The notes below the pieces were generated by a model. The model did no database searches, was not told where the DNA came from, and saw nothing but the letters and a program-made list of their open reading frames with translations. From Anabaena sp. UHCC 0187 (GTDB lineage: Bacteria; Cyanobacteriota; Cyanobacteriia; Cyanobacteriales; Nostocaceae), in contig NZ_VILB01000004.1 of assembly GCF_009712035.1 (NCBI RefSeq), positions 1 to 64,000 of the forward strand: DNA of 64,000 nucleotides. The letters run 5' to 3'. Shown one piece after another: positions 8,441 to 18,644 of this stretch. The translations under genes and the position numbers were made by a program. Within the stretch, counting starts at the first letter, position 1. The number at the start of each line of letters is the position of its first letter.

Positions 8441-9454
8441 TCCCGACTCCTGAACAATGGTAATTTTAAAGTATCTGTTACTGATTTTGATCCCTTCCAA
8501 TCATCGGAAGTTGATCTACAAGAATATGTAGAATGTCATTCTCATTTTACCACAGAACAATGGCGAAATTTGATGTTTTGTTCAATGGGTTTTAATCCCA
8601 ATCATCCGAGTTATAATTATCGAGCAAAAACCTGGATTTTAACTCGGTTACTTCCCTTAGTAGAATCTAATTATCACCTCATAGAATTAGCTCCGAAAGG
8701 AACAGGAAAAAGTTTTGTTTATGAAAATATTAATAATAAAGTTTCTGTAATTAGTGGAGGTAAAATCACTCCTGCTAAACTATTCATTGATGGTAAAACT
8801 AAATCAGTTGGTTTATTAGGTCGTTACGATGTAGTAGTTTTAGATGAAATTCAAAGTTTAACATTTGATAATCCTGATGAAATTATCGGACCATTAAAAA
8901 CCTATCTTGCGAATGGAAGTTATAATCGTTCAGGGTTTTCTGATATTCCTATTTCTAGTGATTGTTCTTTAGTATTATTAGGTAATATTGAACTTGATGA
9001 ATATCAACGTCCTAAAGATACATATAATTTAATGGCTAAGTTACCGAAATTCTTCTCAGAAACAGCATTTTTAGATCGGTTTGCTGGTGTTTTACCTGGT
9101 TGGGAAATTCCTAAATTTCAAAGAGATATGATTGCTAATCAAATAGGCTTAAAAATGGACTTTTTTGGGGAAGCATTATTATCTTTAAGAAAAGATGGGA
9201 GTTTTTACCAATATGCTCAACAACATACTCAATTTGATCATCATACTACCATTAGAGATCAACAAGCAATTCTCAAAACAGCATCAGGTTTTCTCAAATT
9301 ACTTTATCCTCATCTTCAATTAACTTTACAAGATTATCAACGCGATTGTTTAGAACCTGCGAGAGAACTTCGTCAACAAATTCGTAATTTATTATATAAT
9401 CTTGATGATGAATTTAAGCAATCTGAAAAAGATATTTATGTTGATATTAAATGA
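8441..9454 (+). pseudogene. brxL: BrxL-type ATPase, 5'-truncated
   Basis: The frame is open from 8441, after a TGA at 8438-8440, and reads as internal BrxL sequence from its first codons (SVTDFDPFQSSEVDLQEYVE, FTTEQWRNLMFCSMGFNP). It continues through the Walker A loop ELAPKGTGKS, the GGKITPAKLF segment, Walker B VVVLDEI and sensor-like LLGNIELDE to a natural-looking end. BrxL is the Lon-related AAA+ protein of BREX phage defence. Roughly the first 200 residues expected for the family are missing, and there is no Lon-like protease domain at the C terminus. No ATG or GTG occurs before 8570; TTG 8570 or ATG 8573 have no ribosome-binding site. The P-loop is intact but the product is probably not functional. 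Confidence 0.8.
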
Positions 9455-9485
9455 TTTTTAAATTTAAAGACGAAAGCTAATAATA

Positions 9486-10103
9486 CTAAGTCTTCCGTTG
9501 TTTTTTCCCATTCCCTTGATTAGCCCTAGATTCTAATGTAAACTGTGGTATTTCCTCAAGTTCATCTTCACTCAAACAATACTGTTCACACACAAGACTT
9601 AAGCGATTTCCCACAGTTGTCACTGCATTTACAGAATGAGTTAAATCACCCTGAAAGTAAATTAAAGAATTGGTTTGCGGTTTAACTTGTCCAACTTGGC
9701 GTTTTTGCGATTTTAGCACCAATTCTCCCCCCTCCATTTCCTCTGGTACGCGCACATAAAGCACGCTTACAAATGCAGGTGGTTCAACAGTTTTACAATA
9801 GGAACGCAAAGACCTGTCAATATGGGGGTCAACGCGCGAACCTGCTTTGAGGAGTAAAGGATTCAGATAAAAAGCATTACAATTAGGCAAAAGTGCCAAA
9901 TCTAAATAAGGCTTGAAATAGGGAAATTTTTGGGTAACTTCTGCTAAACCCTGACGCTGAAATACTACAGAAAAGCCTTTAGTATTAATAAAATCTCGAT
10001 TAAGGTTATTAATAGCAAAATAGGGACAAGCTTGGATTTCTCCCCACAAGTCCTGGAGATATTGAAGAGGAAAGGCGTTAGGATGTTGTTGATAGTATTT
10101 CAC
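9486..10103 (-). CDS. 2-oxoglutarate/Fe(II)-dependent oxygenase-like protein
   Basis: A 205-residue jelly-roll oxygenase of the prolyl-4-hydroxylase-like superfamily. The Fe-binding triad is visible as H-x-D in DPHIDRS and the distal H in GDLTHSVNAV, followed by the 2OG-binding arginine in VGNRLSLVCEQY. The core reads VSVLYVRVPEEMEGGELVL, with the usual EGGEL strand. The substrate cannot be told. It has a lysine/arginine-rich tail (GNGKKQRKT). It is a single gene, converging with the BrxL remnant and followed upstream by a repeat-rich gap and tRNA-Cys. Confidence 0.87.
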   Translation of the reverse strand: MKYYQQHPNAFPLQYLQDLWGEIQACPYFAINNLNRDFINTKGFSVVFQRQGLAEVTQKFPYFKPYLDLALLPNCNAFYLNPLLLKAGSRVDPHIDRSLRSYCKTVEPPAFVSVLYVRVPEEMEGGELVLKSQKRQVGQVKPQTNSLIYFQGDLTHSVNAVTTVGNRLSLVCEQYCLSEDELEEIPQFTLESRANQGNGKKQRKT

Positions 10104-10114
10104 GGTCAGTTAAA

Positions 10115-10200
10115 TTAATTCTCGTCTGATAGCGTAGCGTGGCGCAAGCCATATCAAGATTTACAGTTACTTCGACTTCGCTCAGTAACCGTATATTCTG
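10115..10200. repeat. Cyanobacterial interspersed palindromic repeats
   Basis: Two repeat words typical of Nostocales intergenic regions: agcgtagcgtggcgcaagcc near 10129-10148 and the near-palindromic ttacttcgacttcgctcagtaa near 10165-10190. No gene lies here. Confidence 0.5.
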
Positions 10201-10220
10201 ACTCAGACAATATAAATAAA

Positions 10221-10291
<71 letters not shown>

Positions 10292-10412
10292 GCACTCACA
10301 ATTACTAATAGTAGCACCATTTTTCCTAATTTGCACCATCTAGGAGAAATTTTTTTGAATATTCATTTTTTTCATGGACTGGACAGACCCAAAGCCTGTC
10401 CTCCCGTGAATC

Positions 10413-11009
10413 TTAGGGATTTAATTTCACCTCTTCGGCAAAATTCCCCCAGCGCGTAAAGTAAAATGGCCCTGCGACAGAACCCCAAATATGCTCATCT
10501 GTGTCGGGATTTCGCCCTCTGTCGCGGCTGATGAACTGTTCACCATCAAGTTCAAAATCACTATCTAAATAGGTTCTTTGCCCGTCACGGATGACAATGC
10601 AGCCCTTTCCAGGCTCGACTGTACCTTTGAACTTGTTACCAGTCCACTCTACAATCATGTTACAACCACAAAGCCTTTCCAAGCGATCGCTGGTTAACCT
10701 TTGCAACCTTGGTAAATCACGGGAAGCACCGTAAAAGTCTTTTTCTTCCTTGACAGTATAGTTTTCAATATGGATTTTATCCCCCACAGTCGTCAGATGT
10801 AACACCCGCACCCGATAGGGCTTATTCAGCATATAGTCATAAGCTTGTTCCACAAACAAACTTACTCCTGATAATACTCCCCAATCAAGGGGACGCATAC
10901 ATACACGAATATGGGCAAAAAAAGCCGGATTCTCGAAAACTTGGGCTTGATTGCTAAAATCAGCCGCCATCCACCGGGCTAAGGTAGTAATATCTGTAGA
11001 ATGAGTCAT
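10413..11009 (-). CDS. cpcT: CpcT/CpeT-type phycobilin:phycobiliprotein lyase
   Basis: A 198-residue T-type chromophore lyase. CpcT attaches phycocyanobilin to Cys-153 of beta-phycocyanin (and phycoerythrocyanin) during phycobilisome assembly. Family features seen: ADFSNQAQVFENPAFFAHIRVCMRPL at the N terminus (shown in part), LFVEQAYDYMLNKPYRVRVL, the GASRDLPRL / LCGCNMIVEW core and the W-G-S-V-A-G-P-F-Y-F-T-R-W C terminus. Full length for the family. The phycocyanin operon itself is not in this window, as is common for cpcT. No clear ribosome-binding site precedes the ATG. Confidence 0.93.
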   Translation of the reverse strand: MTHSTDITTLARWMAADFSNQAQVFENPAFFAHIRVCMRPLDWGVLSGVSLFVEQAYDYMLNKPYRVRVLHLTTVGDKIHIENYTVKEEKDFYGASRDLPRLQRLTSDRLERLCGCNMIVEWTGNKFKGTVEPGKGCIVIRDGQRTYLDSDFELDGEQFISRDRGRNPDTDEHIWGSVAGPFYFTRWGNFAEEVKLNP

Positions 11010-11087
11010 ACCAATTTTGGATTTTGGATTAGGAATCCTATTGATTTTAAATCCTGATTACCCTCAAACTACGCTTTTCTCATATAT

Positions 11088-11867
11088 TTAACCGAAGCGT
11101 CCAGAAACATAGTCATGAGTCCGAGTATCTAGAGGACTACGAAAGATTTGACCAGTCTCCCCGAATTCCACCATTTGACCAATGCGACTTTCATCGGTAC
11201 TAAAAAAGGCAGTAAAATCAGAAACGCGAGTTGCTTGCTGCATATTATGGGTAACAATCACAATTGTGAATTCTGTTCGCAATTTATGAATTAATTCTTC
11301 TACTTTCATAGTAGCGATCGGATCAAGCGCTGAACAAGGTTCATCCATTAGTAAAACCTTGGGTTTAACTGCTAAAGCCCTAGCGATACAGAGACGTTGT
11401 TGTTGTCCCCCAGAAAGACCTAAAGCCGATTGATTTAGCTTATCTTTAACTTCATCCCATAGAGCCGCACCTTTCAGGGCAGATTCTACAATTTCATCTA
11501 ATACTACTTTCGGGTGTCTCCCGGCAATTCTTACACCATAAGCTACATTTTCATAAATGCTCATCGGAAAAGGATTTGGTTTTTGGAATACCATGCCAAT
11601 TTCTCGACGCAGACGATTAATATTAATCCGAGAATCGTAGATATTTTGACCAAAAAATTCTATCCGACCTTCAACTTTGACTTTTCCTTCTAATTCACTA
11701 ATTCGATTAATGGTTTTGATGAATGTTGATTTACCACAACCACTAGGACCAATTAACGCCGTAACTTGGTTTTTATAGATATCTAATGATATCCCTTCAA
11801 TAGCTTTATAGTTTCCGTAGTAAAAGCTAAGATTTTTGACTTTGATAGCAGTGGTTAGATTACCCAT
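11088..11867 (-). CDS. pstB: Phosphate ABC transporter ATP-binding protein PstB
   Basis: A 259-residue ABC ATPase that powers high-affinity phosphate uptake. Walker [11 protein letters not shown]-loop [10 protein letters not shown], signature LSGGQQQR, Walker [14 protein letters not shown] and H-loop VTHNMQQA are all intact. The PNPFP motif after the Q-loop and the C-terminal [12 protein letters not shown] are typical of PstB. It is the last gene of the pstSCAB cluster on the minus strand, 24 bp after pstA. Confidence 0.98.
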   Translation of the reverse strand: MGNLTTAIKVKNLSFYYGNYKAIEGISLDIYKNQVTALIGPSGCGKSTFIKTINRISELEGKVKVEGRIEFFGQNIYDSRININRLRREIGMVFQKPNPFPMSIYENVAYGVRIAGRHPKVVLDEIVESALKGAALWDEVKDKLNQSALGLSGGQQQRLCIARALAVKPKVLLMDEPCSALDPIATMKVEELIHKLRTEFTIVIVTHNMQQATRVSDFTAFFSTDESRIGQMVEFGETGQIFRSPLDTRTHDYVSGRFG

Positions 11868-11891
11868 GATTGAAGATACAAAAGAAAATTT

Positions 11892-12773
11892 TTAGTTAAC
11901 CTTACTTTTCTTGGCAATTAAGCGAGACAGTAAGCTGAAAAACAAAACCAAAGTCAGGAGAATTATAGAAGTAGTCCACACTAATTGGTTTACTGCTGGG
12001 TCAGGATTATTATACAGATTAAAAATCAATACTGGTAACGAAGCAGTGGGACTCAATAAACTATCTGACCAATTCTGACTAAATAAAGCGGTAAAAAGTA
12101 GTGGTGCTGTTTCGCCAGAAGCACGGGCTATAGCTAAGGAAATACCCGTAGTAATCCCTGGGATAGCCGAACTAACAATAACACGAAAGGTAGTTTGAAA
12201 ACGAGTTCCTCCCAAAGCTGCGGAAGCGAGACGCTGGGGAACGGGAATTAGCTTTAAAGCCTCTTCTGTTGTCAATACTATCACTGGTAGCATAATTACA
12301 GCTAAAGCAAAGCCCCCAGCGATCGCACTAAATCCCTTAGTTAGTAAAACAACTACACCATAAGCAAACATTCCCACGACAATGGAAGGAACACCTGTAA
12401 TAATGCTAGTAATAAACCGAACATACTGTGTAAATGGATTGGTTTGACTAAATTCTGCTAAAAATATTCCTGTAATTACCCCCAGTGGAATACTGAGTGA
12501 TGCACCGATACCTACCATAAGTATAGTACCAAGAATAGCATTAGCAAAACCATTTTCAATTAAAGGACTAAATAACATTTCTAGCTTGAAGCCAGAAAGT
12601 CCTCGTGACATAATTGCCCACAATATGGATAATAATGGCAGGAGTGCTAACGCCGTCAAACCAAAGGCAATCCCATTCATTAAGTATGTAAATACTTGCC
12701 TTGCCGTGGGTAAAGGCTGATATAATTCAGCCGCTATGGATTGATCTATTTCTGAATTGAGAGAATCGCTCAT
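11892..12773 (-). CDS. pstA: Phosphate ABC transporter permease PstA
   Basis: A 293-residue inner-membrane permease with six predicted membrane helices and the ABC-permease EAA-like loop (EEALKLIPVPQRLASAALGGTRFQT, shown as its start EEALKLIPVP), plus ARASGETAPLLFTALF near the C terminus as in PstA. It pairs with PstC to form the phosphate channel. It sits between pstC and pstB in the same orientation; the 45-bp gap to pstC contains one GTCAGTG-type heptamer. Confidence 0.97.
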   Translation of the reverse strand: MSDSLNSEIDQSIAAELYQPLPTARQVFTYLMNGIAFGLTALALLPLLSILWAIMSRGLSGFKLEMLFSPLIENGFANAILGTILMVGIGASLSIPLGVITGIFLAEFSQTNPFTQYVRFITSIITGVPSIVVGMFAYGVVVLLTKGFSAIAGGFALAVIMLPVIVLTTEEALKLIPVPQRLASAALGGTRFQTTFRVIVSSAIPGITTGISLAIARASGETAPLLFTALFSQNWSDSLLSPTASLPVLIFNLYNNPDPAVNQLVWTTSIILLTLVLFFSLLSRLIAKKSKVN

Positions 12774-12818
12774 ATTAATTTTAGTTATCAGTTGTCAGTG
12801 GGAAAAATCTGCTTTCTT

Positions 12819-13811
12819 TTATCTATTCTTTTTACCAACCCACTCCACTATTAATACAGCCATAATATTTATAGCTAAAGTTAAAGCAAATAAAATTAAG
12901 CCTAAATAACTTAATGATCCAATATGTAATCCTGCACCAGCTTCAGCAAATTCATTAGCTAAAATAGCGGGAATTGTATATGCTGGGTCTAGCAAAGATA
13001 AACTAATTTGAGCAGAGTTACCAATTACCATAGTTACGGCCATTGTTTCTCCTAAAGCCCTACCCAGAGATAACATGGCTGCGCTGACCATTCCCGAAAA
13101 TCCTGCTGGTAATAAAACCCGAAAAACTGTTTCCCAACGAGTTCCCCCTAAAGCCATAGATGAGCTACGTAACTCTTTAGGAATAACAATTAATACATCG
13201 CGTGAAATAGCTGCCATCGTCGGCAAAATCATAATTGCCAGAATAATTCCCGCCGTCAACATATTATTAGCGGCTGGGTATTCGGTATTAAATAGGGGGA
13301 TGAATCCAAAGTTTTTACCTAACCAATTTTCTAGGGGTTCGATAATGGGAATAAATACAAAAATTCCCCATAAACCAATAATGACGCTGGGGATAGCTGC
13401 AATTAATTCCACTACAAAAGCTAGGGTTGTTTTGACTGAATTGGGTAAGAAGTCTTCACTGGTGACTAAAGCTATGGATATGCCTACAGGTATAGTTAAT
13501 AAAATAGCGATCGCACTACTTACTAAAGTTCCATAAATATAAGGTAATGCACCAAAAATTTCTGCGCCTGTATCCCAATCTTGACCCCATAAAAAGCCTA
13601 ATCCAAATTCATTAATAGCTGGTTTTGCTTCTTTAAAAATCACCCAAGTCATCAGAAATAGGATGAGTACAGTAATACTAGCAAAGCTATATACTAGCCA
13701 TGTAAATCCTTTGTCAAACCAAAAGTTAACGCCACCAGTGGATGTTAAATCAATATTTCCTTCACTTAAACTAGGCGAACTATCATCCTGAGATTGAAAT
13801 AAATTAGCCAT
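12819..13811 (-). CDS. pstC: Phosphate ABC transporter permease PstC
   Basis: The second permease of the phosphate transporter, with six or seven hydrophobic helices and the conserved segments VIPKELRSSSMALGGTRWET and GRALGETMAVTMVIGN. I place the start at ATG 13811 (MANLFQSQDD), giving 330 residues. The frame stays open upstream to a TTG at 13847, but that extension has no ribosome-binding site and would add an unusual hydrophobic stretch. It lies downstream of pstS across a 150-bp gap. Confidence 0.96.
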   Translation of the reverse strand: MANLFQSQDDSSPSLSEGNIDLTSTGGVNFWFDKGFTWLVYSFASITVLILFLMTWVIFKEAKPAINEFGLGFLWGQDWDTGAEIFGALPYIYGTLVSSAIAILLTIPVGISIALVTSEDFLPNSVKTTLAFVVELIAAIPSVIIGLWGIFVFIPIIEPLENWLGKNFGFIPLFNTEYPAANNMLTAGIILAIMILPTMAAISRDVLIVIPKELRSSSMALGGTRWETVFRVLLPAGFSGMVSAAMLSLGRALGETMAVTMVIGNSAQISLSLLDPAYTIPAILANEFAEAGAGLHIGSLSYLGLILFALTLAINIMAVLIVEWVGKKNR

Positions 13812-13963
13812 GATCAATAAAAAATTTATGGAAGTGGAAATTACCAACCTTCAGACAGAATTAAGAGCATTTTCTTTCTAGGAATACTCTAAGTTGAATT
13901 ATACAAGGAGAAATCAGCGGAACGAATCGTTTATCCGTTCCCTATTCCCTTTCTTTTTGAAAA

Positions 13964-15004
13964 TTATTTGACGGTGCTATTTACTGTATTTAGCACACGG
14001 TTTACAACATCACTAGGTATTTTAGTGTAGTTGAGGTCATCATTAAATTGTTGACCGTCTTTGAGAACCCAGTTAATCCATTTTTTCACAGCTTCAGCTT
14101 TCGCAGGATTGGAATACTGCTTGTAAACCATCATCCATGTTAGACCAACAATAGGATAACCTTGTCCTGGATCTCCTACAAATACACGGTAGTTAGCGGG
14201 AAAAGTTACATTGGATAAAGCTGCGTTAGCAGATGCTAAAGTAGGAGCTACAAATTCTCCCTTTTTATTTTGTATTGCTGCTGAATTTAGTTTGTTTTTA
14301 GTAGCGTAGTCATATTCAACATAACCAATAGATCCGGGGGTGCTTCTCACTAAAGCTGCTACTCCAGGATTACCTTTACCTTTGAGGGCGTTTGGTAAAG
14401 TCCATTTAGGTGCAGTATTAGCTCCAATCCTACCTTTAAAATAACCATTAATAGCACTTAAATGATTAGTAAAAATGAATGTTGTCCCACTACCATCAGC
14501 GCGAACCACAAATTTAATCGGTTGACTTGGTAGATTCACACCAGGGTTATCTGCTTTAATTTTTGGATCATTCCAGTTTTTAATTTGTCCAGAGAAAATT
14601 GCTGGTAATGTCGCTCTAGATAATCTCAGTTTGCTGACACCAGGTAAATTATAAACGACGGAAACAGCACCACCAGCAGTGGGGACTAAGATCACACCAT
14701 TCTTAACTTTAGCGATTTCTGCATCTGTCATTGCTGCATCACTACCACCAAAGTCAACAGTTCCCGCAGTGATTTGACGAATACCACCACTACTACCAAT
14801 TCCTTGGTAGTTAACTTTTAATTCGGGGTGTTTTTTCTTAACTTCACGAGCATATCTTTCGTAAAGAGGAGCGGGAAAAGTTGCTCCAGCACCGTTGATA
14901 GTTTGAGCTTGAGTAGTCGCACTCAACAATGGACTCAATGCAACAGCCCCAGTTATGACTGAAGTAGCAACAACACGATTCAAAATAGTGGATAAAAAAG
15001 CCAT
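13964..15004 (-). CDS. pstS: Phosphate-binding protein PstS
   Basis: A 346-residue periplasmic phosphate-binding protein. A Sec signal peptide with a hydrophobic core is followed by a probable cleavage site after TTQA (residue 33), and the mature start QTINGAGATFPAPLY is the family signature. Phosphate-contact segments are visible: GSSGGIRQI, FGGSDAAM, RADGSGTTFIF. First gene of pstSCAB. Expected to be induced by phosphate starvation through a Pho box; a possible but degenerate one lies upstream. Confidence 0.98.
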   Translation of the reverse strand: MAFLSTILNRVVATSVITGAVALSPLLSATTQAQTINGAGATFPAPLYERYAREVKKKHPELKVNYQGIGSSGGIRQITAGTVDFGGSDAAMTDAEIAKVKNGVILVPTAGGAVSVVYNLPGVSKLRLSRATLPAIFSGQIKNWNDPKIKADNPGVNLPSQPIKFVVRADGSGTTFIFTNHLSAINGYFKGRIGANTAPKWTLPNALKGKGNPGVAALVRSTPGSIGYVEYDYATKNKLNSAAIQNKKGEFVAPTLASANAALSNVTFPANYRVFVGDPGQGYPIVGLTWMMVYKQYSNPAKAEAVKKWINWVLKDGQQFNDDLNYTKIPSDVVNRVLNTVNSTVK

Positions 15005-15328
15005 ACTGCCTCTTAAAGTTATCAGAAATACTTATTTAGGGAATTACATCCTTGTATTAATTTGATTTTTAATTATTAATAATAGATTAAGGAAATGCTG
15101 CTATTAGTTTAAAATAAAATTAAAAATTGAATACTAGGCATGAATATATAAAATATCCTAGCAGTGCTATGTAAATACACGGTTTGCTAGGAATAGATAA
15201 AATTCTTGCCATGTTTAAGCGGATTAGTTTTTATTTATTTAACCATAAATACTTCCTTATCCCTAGATAGAATAAACAAACAAGGTGTATAAATTGGTTA
15301 AGATAATTCATCTATTAAAGAGAATGTT
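15005..15328. promoter_or_regulatory. Divergent pstS/lysC intergenic region with a possible Pho box
   Basis: A 324-bp AT-rich region without a gene, holding the promoters of pstS (leftward) and lysC (rightward). Read on the minus strand near 15060-15092 there are TTAA-centred octamers at 11-bp steps (CTTAATCT, then ATTAATAA), and TTTAATTT/TTTAAACT lies near 15106-15124. Cyanobacterial SphR/PhoB boxes are repeated PyTTAAPyPy octamers with 3-bp spacers, so this is a plausible but degenerate Pho box. Confidence 0.35.
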
Positions 15329-17128
15329 ATGGCGCTCATAGTTCAAAAATACGGTGGTACATCTGTTGGTTCAGTCGAACGGATTCAAGCCGTTGCTCAA
15401 AGAGTTGAAAAAACTGTAAAAGCTGGAAACTCAGTAGTAGTAGTGGTTTCCGCTATGGGGAAAACCACCGACGGATTAGTTAAACTAGCCAATGATATCT
15501 CTAAAAATCCTAGCCGTCGGGAAATGGATATGCTGCTTTCTACGGGAGAGCAAGTTACCATTGCTTTATTAAGTATGGCATTACAGGAAATTGGCCAACC
15601 CGCGATTTCGATGACTGGCGCTCAGGTAGGTATTGTTACAGAAGCCGAACATAGCCGCGCTCGGATTTTAAATATTCAAACAGAACGCTTAATGCGGCAG
15701 ATAAATAGCGGTAAAGTCGTTGTTGTTGCCGGGTTCCAAGGGATTAGCAGCACCGAAGAATTAGAAATTACTACTTTGGGGCGTGGTGGTTCTGACACTT
15801 CTGCGGTAGCTTTAGCCGCCGCAATCGGGGCAGATTTTTGTGAAATTTATACAGATGTACCAGGGATTTTAACTACAGATCCGCGCCTTGTTCCCGAAGC
15901 CCAATTATTAACAGAAATCACCAGTGATGAAATGCTGGAATTGGCGAGTTTAGGGGCGAAAGTATTACATCCTAGGGCTGTGGAAATTGCCCGCAATTAT
16001 GGCGTTCCCTTGGTGGTGCGTTCTAGTTGGACAGATCAACCCGGAACTTGGGTAACAACGCCGCAAAGACAAGATAGAGCTTTAGTAAATTTAGAATTAG
16101 CCCGTCCTGTAGATGCGGTAGAATTTGATATTCAACAGGCCAAGGTGGCTTTATTGCGTGTTCCTGATAAACCAGGGGTAGCAGCCCAGTTATTTGGGGA
16201 AATTTCCCAGCAAAATGTTGATGTGGATTTAATTATTCAGTCTATTCATGAAGGTAATAGTAATGATATTGCTTTTACAGTCAATACATCAATATTAAAA
16301 CGAGCAGAAGCCGTATCATCGGCTATAGCCCCCGCATTGAGAAATTATCCGACTTCAGATGAAGCGGAAGTTATAGTCGAGAAAGATACGGCAAAAGTTA
16401 GTATTGTCGGTGCAGGGATGATTGGTAGACCAGGGGTAGCAGCGCAGATGTTTAAAACCTTGGCTGCGGCTGGTGTGAATATTCAAATGATTTCTACCAG
16501 TGAAGTCAAAGTGAGTTGTGTCGTTGATGCTGTAGATTGCGATCGCGCCATAGCTGCCCTCTGTCACACCTTTGAAATCAACTCTTCCTCTACTTCCCTC
16601 GCCTCTCCTACCGCTGAATCTCCTGCTGTGCGTGGTGTCGCTTTAGACATGAACCAAGCCCGGATTGCAATTCGCCAATTAGCAGATCATCCAGGTATAG
16701 CTGCCAAATTGTTTGGATTTTTGGCAGAACATAATATTAGTGTGGATATGATCATTCAATCCCAACGTTGCCGAATAGTAGATGGTGTCCCGCGTCGGGA
16801 TATTGCCTTTACTGTAGCGAGAATGGACGCAGAAAACGCCCAACAGAAATTACAACAAGTTGCAGCAGAGTTTGATTGGGGTGAAGTAGTATTAGATCGG
16901 GCGATCGCTAAAGTTAGTATAGTTGGTTCTGGAATGGTGGGACAACCAGGTATTGCCGCAAAAATGTTTACAGCTTTAGCCCAAAATCAAATCAACATTC
17001 AAATGATTGCTACTTCAGAAATTAAAATTAGTTGTGTTGTGACACAAGATGAAGGTGTCAAAGCTTTACAAGTCATTCACTCCGCTTTTGATTTAGCCGG
17101 CACTGAAAAATTTGTAGTCCCAGTGTGA
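15329..17128 (+). CDS. lysC: Aspartate kinase with four ACT domains
   Basis: A 599-residue aspartokinase that makes aspartyl phosphate, the first step to lysine, threonine and methionine. The kinase domain (1 to about 245) starts with VQKYGGTSVGS and includes FQGIS, TTLGRGGSDTSAVALAAAIGA (in part) and IYTDVPGILTTDPR. Two pairs of ACT domains follow (about 260-410 and 440-595), each with the paired I-x-G-x-G-M-I/V-G-x-P-G-V/I-A motifs (VSIVGAGMIGRPG and VSIVGSGMVGQPG). The duplicated ACT pair is characteristic of cyanobacterial aspartokinase, which is feedback-regulated by lysine and threonine. Monocistronic by appearance. Confidence 0.97.
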   Translation: MALIVQKYGGTSVGSVERIQAVAQRVEKTVKAGNSVVVVVSAMGKTTDGLVKLANDISKNPSRREMDMLLSTGEQVTIALLSMALQEIGQPAISMTGAQVGIVTEAEHSRARILNIQTERLMRQINSGKVVVVAGFQGISSTEELEITTLGRGGSDTSAVALAAAIGADFCEIYTDVPGILTTDPRLVPEAQLLTEITSDEMLELASLGAKVLHPRAVEIARNYGVPLVVRSSWTDQPGTWVTTPQRQDRALVNLELARPVDAVEFDIQQAKVALLRVPDKPGVAAQLFGEISQQNVDVDLIIQSIHEGNSNDIAFTVNTSILKRAEAVSSAIAPALRNYPTSDEAEVIVEKDTAKVSIVGAGMIGRPGVAAQMFKTLAAAGVNIQMISTSEVKVSCVVDAVDCDRAIAALCHTFEINSSSTSLASPTAESPAVRGVALDMNQARIAIRQLADHPGIAAKLFGFLAEHNISVDMIIQSQRCRIVDGVPRRDIAFTVARMDAENAQQKLQQVAAEFDWGEVVLDRAIAKVSIVGSGMVGQPGIAAKMFTALAQNQINIQMIATSEIKISCVVTQDEGVKALQVIHSAFDLAGTEKFVVPV

Positions 17129-17349
17129 ACATAGGTAAATAGGTTTGCTGAAGTTCCCCAGGAACGGGGAAAAACTCTTCCCCAACCTTAGATTGTGTTG
17201 GAATATACTATTAATACATCAGTTCTATTTTCCCAAGTTGACCGCGAAATCCAAAATTCATCCCTAAGATTTTTTGATCCCCCTTACTCAGTTGCTACAT
17301 ACAGTCCTAAACTGTAGATGAGAGTTGAAAGGCAGTTGGGAGAAATTCT

Positions 17350-18639
17350 GTGAAAAAAGTTTTAGCAATTATTCTGGGTGGGGGTGCGGGGACTCGGCTT
17401 TATCCGTTAACTAAACTCCGCGCTAAACCAGCAGTACCAGTGGCTGGGAAGTATCGTTTAATAGATATCCCTGTTAGCAACTGCATCAATTCGGAAATAT
17501 TCAAAATCTACGTTCTGACTCAATTTAACTCAGCTTCTCTGAACCGGCACATCGCCCGTGCTTACAACTTCAGTGGGTTCAGTGATGGGTTTGTGGAAGT
17601 GTTAGCAGCACAACAAACTCCAGAAAACCCCAACTGGTTTCAAGGTACGGCTGATGCTGTGCGTCAGTACATCTGGATGTTACAGGATTGGGATGTAGAG
17701 GAATTTCTAATTCTTTCCGGTGATCACCTCTACCGCATGGATTACCGGCAGTTTATCCAGCGGCACAGAGATACAAACGCTGATATTACACTTTCCGTAA
17801 TTCCCATGGATGATCGTCGGGCCTCGGATTTTGGCTTGATGAAAATCAATGAATCGGGTAGGGTAATTGACTTTAGCGAAAAACCCAAGGGTGAAGATTT
17901 AGCGCAAATGCGTGTTGATACCACCATATTGGGATTGACAAAAGAACAAGCCGAATTACAACCATATATCGCCTCCATGGGGATTTATGTCTTTAAAAAA
18001 GATGTTTTAATCAAGTTGTTGAAACAATCTTTAGAACAAACTGATTTTGGTAAAGAGATTATTCCCGAAGCAGCTAAGGATCACAACGTTCAAGCCTTCT
18101 TGTTTGATGACTACTGGGAAGATATTGGGACAATTGAATCTTTTTATGAAGCCAATTTAGCGCTAACTAAGCAACCTCTCCCTCCCTTTAGCTTCTACGA
18201 TGAAGCAGCACCAATTTATACTCGCGCTCGTTATTTACCACCCTCAAAATTGCTGAATTGCCAAATCACAGAATCTATGATTGGCGACGGTTGTATTTTG
18301 AAAGATTGCCGCATTCAACATTCAGTTTTGGGAGTGCGATCGCGGATAGAATCAGGATCTGTAATTGAAGAAACCCTGATCATGGGTGCTGACTATTACC
18401 AACCATCTGTGGAAAGACAAGGCAGCTTAGAAGGAAATGATATCCCCGTCGGTATTGGTACAGACACCATTATTCGCCGGGCCATCATTGATAAAAATGC
18501 CCGCATTGGTAACAATGTGAAAATTATCAATAAAGACAACATCCAAGAAGCAGAACGGGAAAAGCAAGGCTTCTACATCCGTAGTGGTATTGTCGTTGTT
18601 CTCAAAAATGCTACAATTCCCCATGAAACAATCATTTAG
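17350..18639 (+). CDS. glgC: Glucose-1-phosphate adenylyltransferase
   Basis: A 429-residue ADP-glucose pyrophosphorylase, the committing enzyme of glycogen synthesis. The start is GTG 17350 with GGGAGA 8 bases upstream. Nucleotidyltransferase motifs: [32 protein letters not shown] (in part), [22 protein letters not shown]. The C-terminal left-handed beta-helix has the cyanobacterial/plant allosteric residues near the end ([12 protein letters not shown]). It is activated by 3-phosphoglycerate in this family. A glycogen debranching enzyme is encoded 4 kb downstream. Confidence 0.98.
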   Translation: MKKVLAIILGGGAGTRLYPLTKLRAKPAVPVAGKYRLIDIPVSNCINSEIFKIYVLTQFNSASLNRHIARAYNFSGFSDGFVEVLAAQQTPENPNWFQGTADAVRQYIWMLQDWDVEEFLILSGDHLYRMDYRQFIQRHRDTNADITLSVIPMDDRRASDFGLMKINESGRVIDFSEKPKGEDLAQMRVDTTILGLTKEQAELQPYIASMGIYVFKKDVLIKLLKQSLEQTDFGKEIIPEAAKDHNVQAFLFDDYWEDIGTIESFYEANLALTKQPLPPFSFYDEAAPIYTRARYLPPSKLLNCQITESMIGDGCILKDCRIQHSVLGVRSRIESGSVIEETLIMGADYYQPSVERQGSLEGNDIPVGIGTDTIIRRAIIDKNARIGNNVKIINKDNIQEAEREKQGFYIRSGIVVVLKNATIPHETII

Positions 18640-18644
18640 TTAGT

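Noticed and set aside
13075-13536. 153-codon open frame antisense to pstC
   Set aside because: Lies wholly inside the well-supported pstC gene on the other strand; a shadow frame.
17153-17172. Hairpin ttcccc/ggggaa after lysC as a terminator
   Set aside because: The stem is short and no T-tract follows.
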